From the NCBI GenBank assembly GCA_959347315.1, contig OY365811.1:29877729-29941728 (forward strand): 64,000 nt of DNA. The letters run 5' to 3'. Made by a program: the position numbers and the translations under genes. Of the stretch, positions 10,301-25,300 are shown piece after piece (position 1 is the first letter of the stretch; each line of letters opens with the position of its first letter). The notes below the pieces were generated by a model. It did no database searches. It was not told the origin of the DNA and worked only from the letters and a program-made list of their open reading frames with translations. This DNA is from Bimastos eiseni (lineage: Eukaryota; Annelida; Clitellata; Crassiclitellata; Lumbricidae).

Positions 10301-13300
10301 TGGAACAATTTGTCAAGTGTGACAGTATTTATCTGAGAAATTTCCCAATGTTTAGCAGTTTCATTAATTAATAAACTTGAACATTTGTGTATTGCCTACA
10401 AAGAGCCTCTCAACGGTGCTCCTTGCTATACAATAATACAGTGCAACCACATTCTGATATTGTCCTCTGTACAAAGTTCAGCAATGCACACTTGTACAGA
10501 CGATGCAGATGCAACTGTGCACGAAGGACTTGGATACCTATGCAGTAACCCCATTGTACAAGTAACCCCATTGGACAAGTAACCCCATTGGACAAGGATC
10601 AAGTCCATACTCTTCGCATTACAGGCAGACCATACTAAGCAATCAGTAAAACTAGCCTAAATGATGTCAGTGTTCAGTCATATGATGACCTTTTTATCTG
10701 CAGGTAAATTTATTCACTCATTCAACCATTCATTCATTCATTCACTCATTCATTCAGAGGACTTGTATAGCACCCCTCCAAGATACATGCTCTGGACCAA
10801 TCTGATGATAAAGAACAGTTTTGACATGCCTGTAAAAGGAGTATGCAGGGTCTCTATCTAAAAGAACATACCAATGAGAAAATAAGTTATTTCAGGCGGA
10901 CGACGCAATCACCAAACAGGCACAATGGAGTGTGTGTAAAGGATAAAAGAAGTTAGTCTCAAGATGTAGAGCAAAGATTACTGTGGCCAGCCAAACCTAA
11001 GGTGGGGCAACAAAGCTCCCTCAAACGACCATATCTATACCATACTTAATATAACATTTCATACATATTTCCAACAGGGTGTTTATATGATTGGGTAGAA
11101 GGCAAGCAGGCCACAGAAGAATCCAGCTTTTAAGTCTCTCAACAAAGACTAAGCAGATTTCAATAAAATGTATACTGTATAGTGTGAATTGACCTTCCTA
11201 AAGCTCATTGAAAGCAGGTTCAATTTCTACAGGTCTGTCTTTCTCTCTCTTTCTATATCAACTCCTTTGGATCCACAGTTCCAAGTAAAAAAGAAGCGTG
11301 CAGTCACTAGCCTTTAAAATCTGGCATCTTGAATGCAGGCAAAGCATCATCATCTCTAGGTTTCTGAGCAGTTTCCAGTGGTTTCATTAGTTGGTCTATG
11401 TTGTGGCTTTCTTCAATTTGATCACCTATAATGCACAATTTAAGAGATTACCAGTAAGAACAAGGATCATCATTAATGCTGACGATGAAGCAGATTTATT
11501 GAGTATACAACACAACGCATACAGTGATGATGACCACATCAATACTTTTCTGAGGTACAACAGTTACCTAAAGTGTCTGGATAATTCTAATAGCCTATTC
11601 ACAGGTGCATAGTAAACTGAAAATCGTTACACTAGGGCGGATAAAAAGCAATTCTAGGTCTTGACCAAAAGGGATTTGGCAGGAGATCAGATGGCTAAGG
11701 AGGATGGTGTCACGAATTGAAATGCGAGACAGATAAGGGAAGAGCCAGCATGTTACCATTAGTATTGTCTCATTTTGCAAAAGATCAGATAAAGGCACAG
11801 ACACTGTTTAGAAAGCTAAAGTGACCACCAACTCATTACCGTTTCTTGATGACATTTCCTTATCAACCAACAAAGGCTCTGAGACAAATTGTCCATTAAA
11901 GTCTGTGTATTCAGTTGCAGCCAAAACTCCATCTGTTGGTGGCCCTTCATGAGAATCAAATGTTCCTCTGGCTGAAAAAATTAAAAGATAATGTCTCACC
12001 AAAGCACAATAAAGGAAGGTGGGAGTATTTTTTATCATGGTCAATTTACATAGTAATACATGTATTTGAGCACAAATACTTAGCAGGTAATTGTAATGTA
12101 ATGCATGTAAGACAATTTAATATTTATAATGGCAACTTCTGAGTATTGCCTCTTTTAGATGTGTAGAGGTATAGCCTTGAAGTTGGCATAGGATTTAATT
12201 TGTAACATGACCAATGAACATGAAATAGCAATCGACCAACTGGAAGACCTATCTCACAAAATACACAATCAGTGCCAAGATGCAACATGCATCAGACCCC
12301 AACAAAAGAATTCATAAGTGGATCGATTTCAGTGTTTTAACGAAACCAGTTAGAACCAGCCATGACCAGTTAAAAACCAGTTAAGAACAGTTAGAGCCAG
12401 TCAAGACCAGCTAAAAATCAGTCAAGACCAGTTAAAACCAGTCAAGACCGGTTTAAACCAGTCAACTGACCTAACTGAATACACTCTATCTAGATACGCA
12501 TGTCCTGCTTTGATGGGAGTTCATTGGATGGTTCAACGCCTGTGCATTGGCCAACCATTGGTTACTCTTTTAGCTTACTGTGCACTGTTTTGCTAACTCT
12601 TCTAACTCCCATTGAAATGACATTTAACATCATGCAGACTAGTGCAGAGAGAGTGCCTCTGAGTAGATTTCTTGAAGAGGCGCTATATCAAGTTCCACCG
12701 ATTCATTCATTGATTCATTTCTAGCAAGGAGTGCTGCAAGCAGCATTCGACAACACTTAAAAGTTCTGTTCCCTTTGCTGAGGTTGGTATAGGAGAGTAC
12801 CGCTGAGCAAATACTCAGATGGTGGTGACACACAAAAGCCCTGAATGAATGACTGAATTAATTCTACCATGACATCACCCATGGCCGTTCACCTATCATC
12901 AGTATTTGTGGCAAAATCTGCTCTTATCGCCTGACTTTTTGTTGGTGTTTGTGCGTGAAGAGACAGAGTTTACATCGACAATCATGCACATGAAAATGTC
13001 AATAGCTAAGGACACAGACATTGCAGTAACGATTGTCATGATGTTGATGGACGATTATAACATACTGTCATATGACATACCGCCTGCTGACATCACCATG
13101 GTGACGCCACAGTAATGATGCCATGACGACGACACAGTAATGATGCCATAATGATGTCGATGATGTTACGGAATGAGAAGATAACCTGTTTCTTTTTCAA
13201 CTGCTTCGTCATCATTTGCCCTCTCTCTGTTGCTCAGATTAATGCCTTCAGGGGTTTTGCTATCTCTGTCAGTTGTCTTAACATCTTCACATTTTTCTTC

Positions 13301-16300
13301 ACATTTTTCTTCAGGTTCTGGGGACAAATGCCGACATGCGATACCTGGACAGAAGAGCCACTCACTACTATATTAAGACACAAACAGAATTCTGGAATGC
13401 CTAACTAGGTATATACAAATACCAGTTAATTAAACAATTTCATCAATGAAAAACCCTAAAGAAGCTGATAACTTGTACAAGTTCTAATAAACCAACTACA
13501 CCCATCACCTTAATTGTTTTGAAGATCCAAGAACATTAGCAAATTAATTGTCATTAATAGCATTATGATAGCACTGCTGATAATGAAATGCTGAGCCTTG
13601 ATTCCCTGTAAAGACAAAATGACATTCAAATATTCAGTTCAATGTTAAGTCAGTATTCAACAGGACTTTTCAGCCACAGTCATGCTCCAAGGCCGAGAAA
13701 ATATATTCACAGCGCCTCTCCTCTGAAGACTTAAAATACTATACAATATATTTCAATTGTTGATTAGTTTGATAAGTTGATTACATGTAGATACAAATGA
13801 AATACAATTATTAATAACTCATTAGTGTACACTATAATTTTGGTACTGACCTGGTGGTCGAAGCAGAGGAGACTCATTTCTTTGCTCAATATTCTCTGAT
13901 TGGACAGGTGTACCACATGAGATATATCCAAGAAACTGTTTCGTAAGGGCTGACTTGTCCTGCATAAGAGAATAAAATCATATTCTTTCTTAATTTTTTA
14001 CTGACTCCATACAGACAACTTGCTTTAGCCTACTTTCAAGAGAAACTTTATATGAAACTCCACTGTAATCACAAATTTGAACATCACCTCAAAAGGAGAA
14101 AGACGTAAATAAATACATGAACGTTGTCACGTGTCATCGTGATGCTGTCTGTCACAATCACTGTTCCAATCATCATCACCATCATCAGCAGCAGCTGCCT
14201 CCTCCAATTCATTCACATTCTTCTTACCTGCTTATTGGAATATCCAGCTGATAGCTCGCTTCTGAAATACGGGGAAATGTTCCGCAGTCGAAGAGCATTT
14301 CGGCATTCCTCTTCTTCTGCAAGTTCCTGTTTCACCTTTTCCATGTCATACTTTTTCATTCTCATTTTAGCAGATGATGTGATCCTAGGACGTTCCACTG
14401 GTGTCAGTGCTTTCTCATAAACGGACTTCACATCGTCCACTACAACTAAAACGACAGAGAAAGATAAACACAAAATTAGTAAACATATTTTTTCAAGTGA
14501 TATTTCTTCCTCCATTTCCATAAACATCTGCCTCATCTAGAATAACCAACATAGCCTGACCTCTCGTTTTCTGAGATGAACTCATATTTTGAACAAGCTT
14601 CTCCCAACAGATTACGCTTTTTGGGTATGGTTTCTCTTGAAGCAATCACAGCATCGGATGCCTTTTACATATACCACGCTTCAGCAATTTTTTAGATCAC
14701 ATTAATGTAGATTTTCACATAACTTTGTGCTGCCTACCAAAGATGATAGACATGTTATCCCTGTTCTTTATGTAGAAGGTCGTCATTTTGAGCTCACTCT
14801 AAAACATTGCTCAGTAAGATAGAGTAATTTTTCTAAATTTCATACATTTAACGACATAAGTCATTTCATACTCATTGCTGTATATGGCAGCTCCCCTCGA
14901 GTTCAATCTAAGAAATTTCCAAGTCCAGTAAAGTAGTGTTTCAAACATTTTATATATTCATGTACCAGAGAGTGTTGTGCCAATCTGTTTGAAAGTAAAT
15001 AAACAAAAATAATAATAATAGCAAATTCATCTGCTTTCTGTGATCTTTCGTGAAAACATGGCAGCATTTGATTGCAAGCAATTGCAAGGTACAGCAGCTT
15101 CGGTATGGCCTGTACACATATTTCAGTATGTCAGTTAATAACCTTTTTTTAATAAACTTAACACAAAAGTGGTCTGCATAGGTGTAACTTAGGGTATATT
15201 CTGTCAAAACGTTTTTCCATATATTCCTCTCAAACTTATCGGAAGTTAATACTTAGTGTGCCTCAGTTGGCATCATCTATCCATTGGGCTGGACCAAGAG
15301 ATTCAGAACAAACAAAAACAAACAAAAGAAGATAAACAGGCCAGAAACGATTTGATCACATAGAAGAAGGACAGAAAGCCCTTACACTTCAGTTCTTGAA
15401 GAGTGGCACAGGGAGTTGGAAGTCGAGACTGGAGTTCCTCTGCAGCCGCCCTTTCTTCATCCGTCCGTGTGTCCTGAATTGACATTTCCTGGTAATACGC
15501 CGCTCGCTTCTTCACATGATCAGCAAATGCCTTCAGACCCAAATTCAGCCTAAAACGTGATCAGTGTCTGCTCTAAATGGATTATTACACAGCTCTGAAA
15601 CATCTCATTGTAATCGTAAACTCAATCAGACGGCTAAGGTGGATGGTGCATATCGATGAGGGTCATCTTATGATGTTTTGATGAGCATACTGAGCGGAGT
15701 AATGTAGATGATGAGCAAGAGGAGCCTGAGAACAGAACCTTGCAGAACACCGCAAGAGAGAGGGCACGATTGGAATGAGGCTTCCAATGTTTTAACGGAT
15801 AAAGAACGGGACGAGAGACAGGACTGAATCCAGATGAGTGACATAACAGTAAAACTTAACCAGTGACCCAGACCATATCGAATGAACTTCTTCTGACAGG
15901 TGCATTAGACTTGTAAACCAATAGAAAGTCTAGCAGTTAGCAGACTGGACTGTCAACATAGGAGACAGGAGTTCAAATCACACAATCACAAAGGTAAAAA
16001 GATGAGATTTGAGATGTTTGAGCGTTTGAGATTTTTTCCTGATTTTCCATGATTTTCTCTTAGCAACAGAATAAGTTGATTGCACTCTCAGTGGGAAGAT
16101 CAGGGGAGATAATGGGGACTCGTCACCTGCCCCCACATATGTCTATGCTATGAGAAACAAAGCTGCTCATAGTTTATATTAATCGGCTGTCTCTCGGTGT
16201 TTGCTTAGGGACTGCCCTTCTTCTCTTCGTTACTTTTTAACAAAGTCAGTGAACATTTTGCGTATGGATGCTAATAAGGTTTTAAAGACATTACAAGATA

Positions 16301-19300
16301 AACCTGCTGAACATATATTCACATTTACAATAGTATAACTGTCCACATAAAGTAATTTCACCAGGCTGCAAACCCCATATGTAGATGCAGTACTACTTCA
16401 ATGGAGGCTACATGCATAACTGCACTGAATGCAATAATCAATCAATCAATGAGCTGACATCTGACAATAAGTAAACCTGACTCACTTGTTCCGCTGTACT
16501 TCTGAGACTGAATTGTATTTGATAATTTGTCGAAATTCCAGAATTGAAGGACAGACGACTGGTTTGGTGACTGGCACCACCTGTTCTGCCTTTGTCAATG
16601 AACCGCACACTCCAAGCGTGGAGCTCTTGTTGAAACGTGAGCTCTGAGTCTTTGCCTCACTGATAGAACTCTTCCTCAGGTCGTGTGACTTCAATCCGGC
16701 AGGAATGATGGAATCGAGCAGATATCCCTTGAGCCACGTCTGTGAAGTATTCTTCGACAGAGGTCGGAGAACAGTGATTCCGTGGATGTCAGTGCAGTTA
16801 GGAAGTGGAGCCTTCAGAACAACGGTACTTGGATCACGTTCGACAGTCGACAGGTAGGAATTAACGTCGTCTGAACGCAGCAACTCCTGTCCACTTCCAT
16901 CACAGCCAACGACAAACATCCTCGGAACATGATTTCCATGGACTGAAAAGCAGAATAAAGTCCAAGAACATTGAAGATACTGCCAAGGAACTCAATAACA
17001 CAGGCAAAACGAAAGTACTCATTAGATTCAGCAACAGCCGTTTTATGAACAAACTCACACAATGTATTGACTACTACCTCTCTCTCCCCAATCTATGAAG
17101 GTCTTTTGTCTTCCTTCATTCCTTGCAGCTATGCCCTCGCTCGTTACATCTACTATGCTAGCTCAAATATCCGTGCAATTATAAATAGCTGATGCTCTAG
17201 ACCTGACTTTTATCTGATGATAATGGACAACAACCTTATGCACTTTTATCATAATCCATAAATCCAGTGTACTCACTGTCTTCTGCATCCCTCAATTGTG
17301 GAGTCCTTCTTCCCACTCTGTTGCAGACGTCAGCGCTTGGTTGCCTCCTGTCGCTCATGCCTTCACAAGAAGCAGCATCCGATGTCTGAGGCTCCCCGAT
17401 TTCCGAAAGCAGATTGACATGATTTTCACCCGAGTTCGTGACGACATAGTGGGTACCATGCTTGTCGATAGTTTCTGCAATAACATTGTCAAAATGACGC
17501 ATGACATAATACTGTGGCTGGCGGTTGACAAATGGACTTTGCCGGGGATCTGTCTGGTCGATATAGACTGCAGTTCCATCCGGGTCAAGACGCAAGAACC
17601 CACCAGTCGGATGGAAGATATCGTACCTCCCCTCCAGCATACTGTCTACCACACATCCGCTACCAAACTCTGTGCTGCAAAGTCCGGATGCACTGTCAAA
17701 CTTCACTGAGGCGTAACCAGGACATTCGACAAGAACAAACTTGACCACGGTTACTTTGTCCGTCTCCTTTTCATCCACCTCTAAAAGCAACAACCATTCA
17801 TAACCGTGATTAGACACAGATTATTGCTATTCATATACATATTCCTAAATGGCTGTGTATGCATTTCTCATTAATGATTAAAATTCGACCATGTGATTAA
17901 CAATCAGACTATAATTAGTATACCTGTACCTTGCATTAGAACTTATCTGAAGTGATACCCAGTCTTGAGATGTGGTCGTGGTTTCAAGACAGACTCTAGC
18001 ACAGTAAACCATGATCTTGGTCCTGAACAAAGTTAGACCTAGTCTTAATACCTGGTCTTCACTCTGCTTCTTGCTCTGGGTTCTGGTACTTTGGTCTTAA
18101 ATCGCTGGTCTTGATCTTGTGTGCTTTCCAAATTGTAGTGGTAGACTGAATAAAGAAACATGAATGAGAGAGAGAGAGGCAGAATGACAGAAAGCGAGAC
18201 TATGGGAGCAGAATGAAGGGGGCACATGACGCAGAGCAAAGATGCCTAAAATAAAAGCACTGAAAACGAGGAATTTCTAGCCCCCAAACTTAACCATTTC
18301 AAGCGACATCCAAGTCATGGAGCCACAACAGCTATATGCCTGTACAACCCTGGATGGATGTTGGCGATACTAATCATCCTTGTCACCTAACTATGTTACA
18401 GACTATCCGCTTCTTTAAGAATTGTTTGGAAAAAATTTCTTTTTTCTATGGTACCAGCTATTTATAATAATTCAACATTGAAAAGCTTCTAATTTAACTG
18501 CAATGTTGTGAGATCTCCTGACATAGGAAAACTTGGGAACAGAACCTCGAGTGACTTAGTATCTGCAGGATTACCAAATACATCTCATTTGAATGACATG
18601 ATTGTTTATTGCTAATGCTTTGATTCCATTTTTTATTGACCACTGAGCTATCTATATGTGACAGAAAAACACTTTGATGCTATAAATTCAGAAAAACATA
18701 AGGCCTTGAATTTTCCTATGTGTCTGGTCTTGTTATTGGTCTTGGATACTCGGCCATGGTCTTAATTCCTATGGTCTTGGTCTTTGTCTCTAACCATGCG
18801 GTCTTGGTCCGTAGTTTTACTCTTGTTTTAAACACTGGTGTCACATGTGTCTATCTGTGCAAGACAGAAATACACACTTAAAAGACATTTATTGAGCTGT
18901 ATATATCATAATAAAGAGAAGAAATTCAGCTTTCTCATATAAAGCAAAGAACCTGAGATTTTTTCCGCACGAGAACTGGTGAAAAACTGATTGATATCTT
19001 GTTCTTCATCCGTCTGTTCTTCTCCGTCTTCCTTGTATCTCTGGTGCTCCTCTTCCTGCACGTCAGCAACGATCCTGTCCTCTGCTCTCTGTTGCCGCTG
19101 TTCATTAGCTTCCTTAGCGTCTTCCTCCAGAGGTTCCTTGATATGTTGCTTGGTGGTGATTCTCGTGCCATCGCTGTGTTCTACGATGACCAATCCGTCT
19201 GGATGGTAGATGGTCATCACATGATCCTCTCTTGTATGCATAACCTACATCAGTTACATAAACCCACTTCTGGTTACCGGGGGTCAATAGGTTGCTGGAT

Positions 19301-22300
19301 TCATCAGTTACTGGGTCATTTGGTCACTGGGTCATTTGGTCACAGGGTCAGTCAGTCAATCACAGGGTCATTCAGTCACAGGGTCAGTCAGTTGAGTTAA
19401 CTGAGTTAATGGGTCAATCACTCACTGGGTCAATGCTGGGTCAATGCTGGGTCAATCAGTCAATGGGTCAATGCTGGGTCAATCAGTCAATGGGTCAATC
19501 CCTCAATAGGTAAAACAGTAACTGGGTCATTCAGTCAATGGATCATTGGTTTATTGTGTAAATATGTCAATCAGTCATTGGGTCATATAGTTGCCAGGTC
19601 AATAGGTCAATCACTAATTGGGTCATTCAGTCACAAGGTCAGTCAGGCATCGTGATAATACAAATGATATTTTAGTTTTAAAGAGTATTGAGATTCTGTT
19701 TGCAATAAAACCATCTGGTGAGAACCTGAAGTGTCTGAGGATCACTGGCAACACATAGCACTGCATTTGGCACTTCCACTGATGCCCCGTTCAATCGATT
19801 TGCAATTCTTTCACCAGTCGGAAGAGTTGTTATCCAGTAGCCTTTTTCCTCCTCTGTTGGAGTTGCAGTTTCCAATTGGTCAGCTTTTATTCCAAGTCGG
19901 CTGCCTTCTATACAATGTATCCCATTATGCAATATAACAATCGAATTAGCAATTAAATCAAAATAATAATGCTGACAGTAACTAGCCTATCATTTGCAAA
20001 GCATTTTTAATGCTATTTTGGATACATGTCCTTGAACACAAATAAAAGTAATAATTGCTGCCTTCTTCTGCCCCTGTCTCTTCCTTCCTCTATAATATAT
20101 ATATAATATATTTGTATTATATATATATATATTATATATATATTGTGGCAGATCATGTCTTTTCAGTAAGGTATTCATTGGAGTGAGTGGTCATGCCACA
20201 GCAAGGATGCCCAGGAGTATAGATCTATTACCAAAAAGCTTCTGGAATATTCTACACACTGACGTTTGTGTTACTGCATAAAAGAGGGACTTGAGCGGCT
20301 ACGAGAAATGCAGTCTTTGGTGATCAGTGTCAAAATTCAGTGAGAAATGGCAGCTACTTCTTGGTGATTATTTGAGGCCGTCATCAGTGAAATATTTTGA
20401 CAGACAGTTGTTTGAAGAACAGTCGTTTAACAATCCATCATTGCATAGTTCTAAGGAATAAAATTTTATTGAAAGAACGAATGGTATTGTCAAGATATAA
20501 CCTAGGGCACACCAAGTCATACACCTTGAGACGTAAACCAGAACAACATGTAACAAAAGTATATATGCATACATAAATACATATATATATATATATGTAT
20601 ATCTGTACAATGTAGGCTCCATATATATATATTCAGTCAGTCATTACTTAAATTTATATAGCGCCCCTTCAAGGTCACTACTCAGGAGCGATCCTGAATC
20701 AAACCCGGCTGAAAACAACTGTCTTAAGTCTACTATAAAACGCATCTCAGTGAACCCTAGGCATAAGACGCATTGATGATGGTAGTCCATTCCATGCCAA
20801 AGGGCCAACAACAGAGAAATCACGATGCTGTCTAATTGCAGTTCGTGTACAGGGAACGAGTTCACCCTGTGTGGAAGAGTGGAGAGCAAACGTGTATATG
20901 GAAACATATTTGTCTACTGTCTATTGTTGTTTGCCAGTCCATCAGCAATTTTAGACCATGCGTCTGATCAACAACATGCCATTCACAAGACAGTGTCATG
21001 AATATGACATCATGATAATTATCATCTTCTTATTTACTCAATTAATGAAGATCGTGATACTAAAAGGAGCCACTGTTACTCCGGTAACTTACTCTTCTTC
21101 GATGCAGAAATGTTGACTTCTTTAACCACTTGTTGTGGATCAGGAACCACGGTCAATGGAGCTGGAAGCAGAGACGAACTGAAGCAGAACTCACTAACCG
21201 TGCCATCTGCGAGCAGCACCTTATCACAAAGAACAAGCTATTGAGTCTAAGACTGATCTGTAGATGTCAGAGCAATAAAACTCTAAGTATCATCCAAAGT
21301 AATTGACTACTGGGCTGATTTGTGAAGTGAAGTTTGTAAATAACAGGGGCTGAGAACAGATGCCTGTGGGACACCACCAGTACAGAGAAAAATCAGATTG
21401 AGAGACACCAATACTGAAATACCTGTCAAAACAACTCTGTCAAACAGTCCCGACAAAATAGCCTTGACTTACGAACTAATCTTCGGTTTGTTGACCTGTT
21501 ACCAACTGATCAAAATAACAAGTGACCAAAATAGTCCTGTCAAAATCGCCAATGACCAAAACTGTTAAGTCAAAATCGCCATTGACCGTAATAGCCCCAA
21601 ACATTGAAAATTCGATAATCGAACAAAGCCTTAAAGATAGCCCAGGGTTACGTAAGTTAACAACGGACAAACAGACTTCAACAAGGTGACTTGAAACCTC
21701 TCGTCTATTTGTGGGCTATTTTGTCCATGCTATTTTTACAGGGTGCTGTCCGTGCTGAGACTGATTGCAGAGGTAGTAAGTTAGTCATATATTGTGTATG
21801 TATTCATACGAGCATATAATATGCATTTAGATGTGAGAACATCTGATGTCGTACCCGAGTGGTTCCATCGGTCATGGTTTTAATGACAGTTCCATCACTT
21901 GTGATGACACGCGACTGTTCCCGCATTGCAGTCTTTCTCGCAGCATCACAATTCTGGAGGCATTTCGTTTTGACCGGGTAACACTGTCGGACCAAGAGTC
22001 TCCTCTCGTCTGAAAGCAGTGTTAATTCTCCATCAAATAAATGTATAACATCAAAACCATGATGCTGTTCCTAGTGACATTGTTGCTAGTTGCTACCATC
22101 ACCGTTTTCACCATGTGCATAAGTTCAGTCAACATGCATGTGCACCATATAATTCTGCCTTTTGAAGCAAAGCACTATAACAAATTAATGATTATTGCTA
22201 ATTAGAAATACATCTGTAGTAATAGTGTTTAGTGCAACTGATGATGCACCAAAACTACCAAAAAACCATAAGATAAAAATCTGATCAAATGACTTATATA

Positions 22301-25300
22301 GAGCCATTGTCACAATGTCCAAGAGATCAGTCTATGGACTCCTCAAGCAAAAATCGCAACAAAAACTCCAGGCCATGCCACAATGAGCGCATTTTCTACT
22401 TGGAATTCAAGACCTGACAGAACTATATTAGAAAGTGTGGCTTAATAAAGCATATTATTATTATACTTATTATTATTATTATATTACTCTCCAAAAATTG
22501 CTGCAACATATCACTCTGAGGAATGGAGAGGTTGTAATTATAATTAACAACTTCTATTACACCAGCATCTAATACACAAGGCATCAATCAGTGGCACACC
22601 AAAGCTAAGCCTGTGTCAGGTCAAAATATAGAAGATTAGTACATAAGACAGCTGTCCGTAAGTCTAATGTGGATAAGCAATTTGAAAGAGACCAATTTTA
22701 AGTTGAAAACAATAATGAGCAAAGCACAAAGACACAGAAGGAGAATTCAAAAAAGTAGTCCCAGTAACTGAAAAAGATGGTTCGCCAAAGAGCAATTTAA
22801 ATCTTGGCTTTTTTCGGTGCCATTGGTTGATGCTATACATGTAGACATTATATACCAGAGTTATCAGAAGTCATTAATAGCAATAATACTAATTAATAAT
22901 AATAAATCTGACACAAGGAGCAAAATGAATCAGTGGCATGAAGCAACATATATAAGGGTGAGACCATTGAGTGTTCACCGTTGCAAATCGCTTCATATTT
23001 ACATATAATATTATGTTACAATGGTTTCTTCAAGTTCCATGCTATAAGACGATTCAACTACACAGAGTACAATAAATGTAATGACATGGACTCAATTATC
23101 ATTCAATTAATTATTGAATTTTACAAAGGAAAGAAAAAGTTGGAAGAATATTGTCTGTGATACAGCCAGTAGTTGGCTCGAGTTTGATTTATCTAAAGAC
23201 AAAAATCAGAATATCTTAAAATGTATCTTAAAATATATCTTAAAATGACATTGCTGCTAATTGTTACCATCACCGTTATCACCATGTGCATAAGTTCGGT
23301 CAACATGCCTATGCACCATATAATTCTGCCTTTTGAAGCAAAGCAATATAACGAATTAATTTCCACCTCAAAGTGCAAAGTTATTACCGAGAGCGTTTTC
23401 TAGGGAGTACGTGACGTTGAGACCATCTGGACAAGTGACATACAGTTGTTGGAATGGCTTAACCACAAGTGTTTCTTTTACGACTTCTTCTTTCAGTTCT
23501 GCTTCCTATGAATAAGTAGAATAAGAATTTTACATGATGTAAGGTAATTGTAAGTTCAAACAGTGCAACAATGGCAATGAATGAAACCTGAATACACTAT
23601 TTACAAGCACCTGAAAACCGTTCTTTATCACCAGAGATGGGCTGGGAGTGCCAGTGCCACCAAGTGTATATCTTGGAGGGGTGCTCAGTAGGTTCCCTGA
23701 ATAAAGCAAGAGGATAATTTGCACACACTATGCGATTCAGCATTGACAATGCAATTGCCAGACCAACCATCTACAAATTATGAAATTGCTAAATTCAGGA
23801 AACAGAAGGGCAGTAGAATAAAGAACAGAAGATGCACGACAGAAATTTGTCTTCCAAACAGTTTCTCCAAAAGGGTTCAACCAATTCAATAACCAATTCA
23901 ATAACCAATTCAATAACCAATTCAATAACCAATTCAATAACCAATTCAATAACCAATTCAATAACCAATTCAATAACCAATTCAATAACCAATTCAATAA
24001 CCAATTCAATAACCAATTCAATAACCAATTCAATAACCAACTTAATAACCAATTCAATAACCAATTCAAAAACCAATTCAATAACCAATTCAATAACCAA
24101 TTCAATACATACAGTTGGAGCAGCTGCCACATCTGCCACAGGCGGTTTCTCTTTGTCCTTGTCTTTGATGGCTCTGTCACCCGCTTTGCTGCGTTTAGCG
24201 GGTGACACATCTCTCTCAGTTGTGCCTCCTGACACAATTGTGTTCTGCAGTTGAGCAGTGTAAGGCTCTGGTTCATAAGGTTTACCTAAAAAATAAACAC
24301 AAGGTAATGTATGACAGGGTAAGGTCAGGCAGGATAAAGTAAGGCAAAGCATGATAGGGTAAGGGAAGATATTCATATATGATTATGTGTCTTTACAAGC
24401 CGTTATACACAGTCCGTGTAGTTCTGGGTCTCAAGCATACAAACAAGACAATACAAACTTGTCATGAACAACTCATGATCAAAGCAAATGGAATCCGTGT
24501 CATTGAAGCGTACACTACCATTATAGTAATCTTTCGCTTAGGCGTCAGTGAATAACTTATAACATCATACATGAAGCGAAATGATGTTACTTCTATAAAC
24601 CCACTTTCCTGCCTAATATTGCTTAATTGATAAGTAACTCATCTCTGCAGATGATCGTCTGTCTCTGTAAACAAGCCATCTGTTCTTACCATTAGGTGGT
24701 TCGCCAGATGGTCCAAAGATGCTGACTGCCAGTGTCATGCCATCATTAAACTGTGCTGTAAACGAACCAAATCGACCAACAGAGGTCTTTTCCGGTGGAA
24801 TTTCCCCAACTGAAGACAGTTCACAGCCTTGTTCGGTTTCAGCTGCCTCTGGAACCACACCTGTTGATTAAGAAATCATTGCTAGCTAGCTCTAGCATCA
24901 TGCCAACAGAGGAACAAATATGTCGGAGGCCCTTTAATGGAAGCAAATGATGTCTTGATACCTTCACACACGCCCATTGACCATTAATATGTGCAAATAC
25001 TTATACACATACAAATACATATACAAGCATACACTTATAAATATATAATTATACAGACATGCATCTCTTTATTTTGAGACTTCATGCAACAATGTCGATG
25101 CTAGTCTATTCGCTTGCATTCTGCATAATTCTTGTTATGTATTGGAAAATTGCTACTGTAGATTAACAATATCCAATACTTCTTGGAGTCCGATACCATT
25201 ATAACCATGAGCTCCCTAGGTCTCAGATATGCTTCCTACGATTCTATAAGAATAATCAATCAGGCTATTTAAGCTCTTCCTCCAACATGTTCCTTTTGAA

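Noticed and set aside
17296..17709. 137-codon plus-strand frame
   Set aside because: Antisense to SPAG17 exon 28, which has clear protein similarity on the minus strand.
23737..24376. Open frames of 140-193 codons with NWLL, ELVI or TNSI repeats
   Set aside because: Produced by the 12-bp array in SPAG17 intron 22. Only the exon 22 part (24113-24285) is coding, in its own frame.
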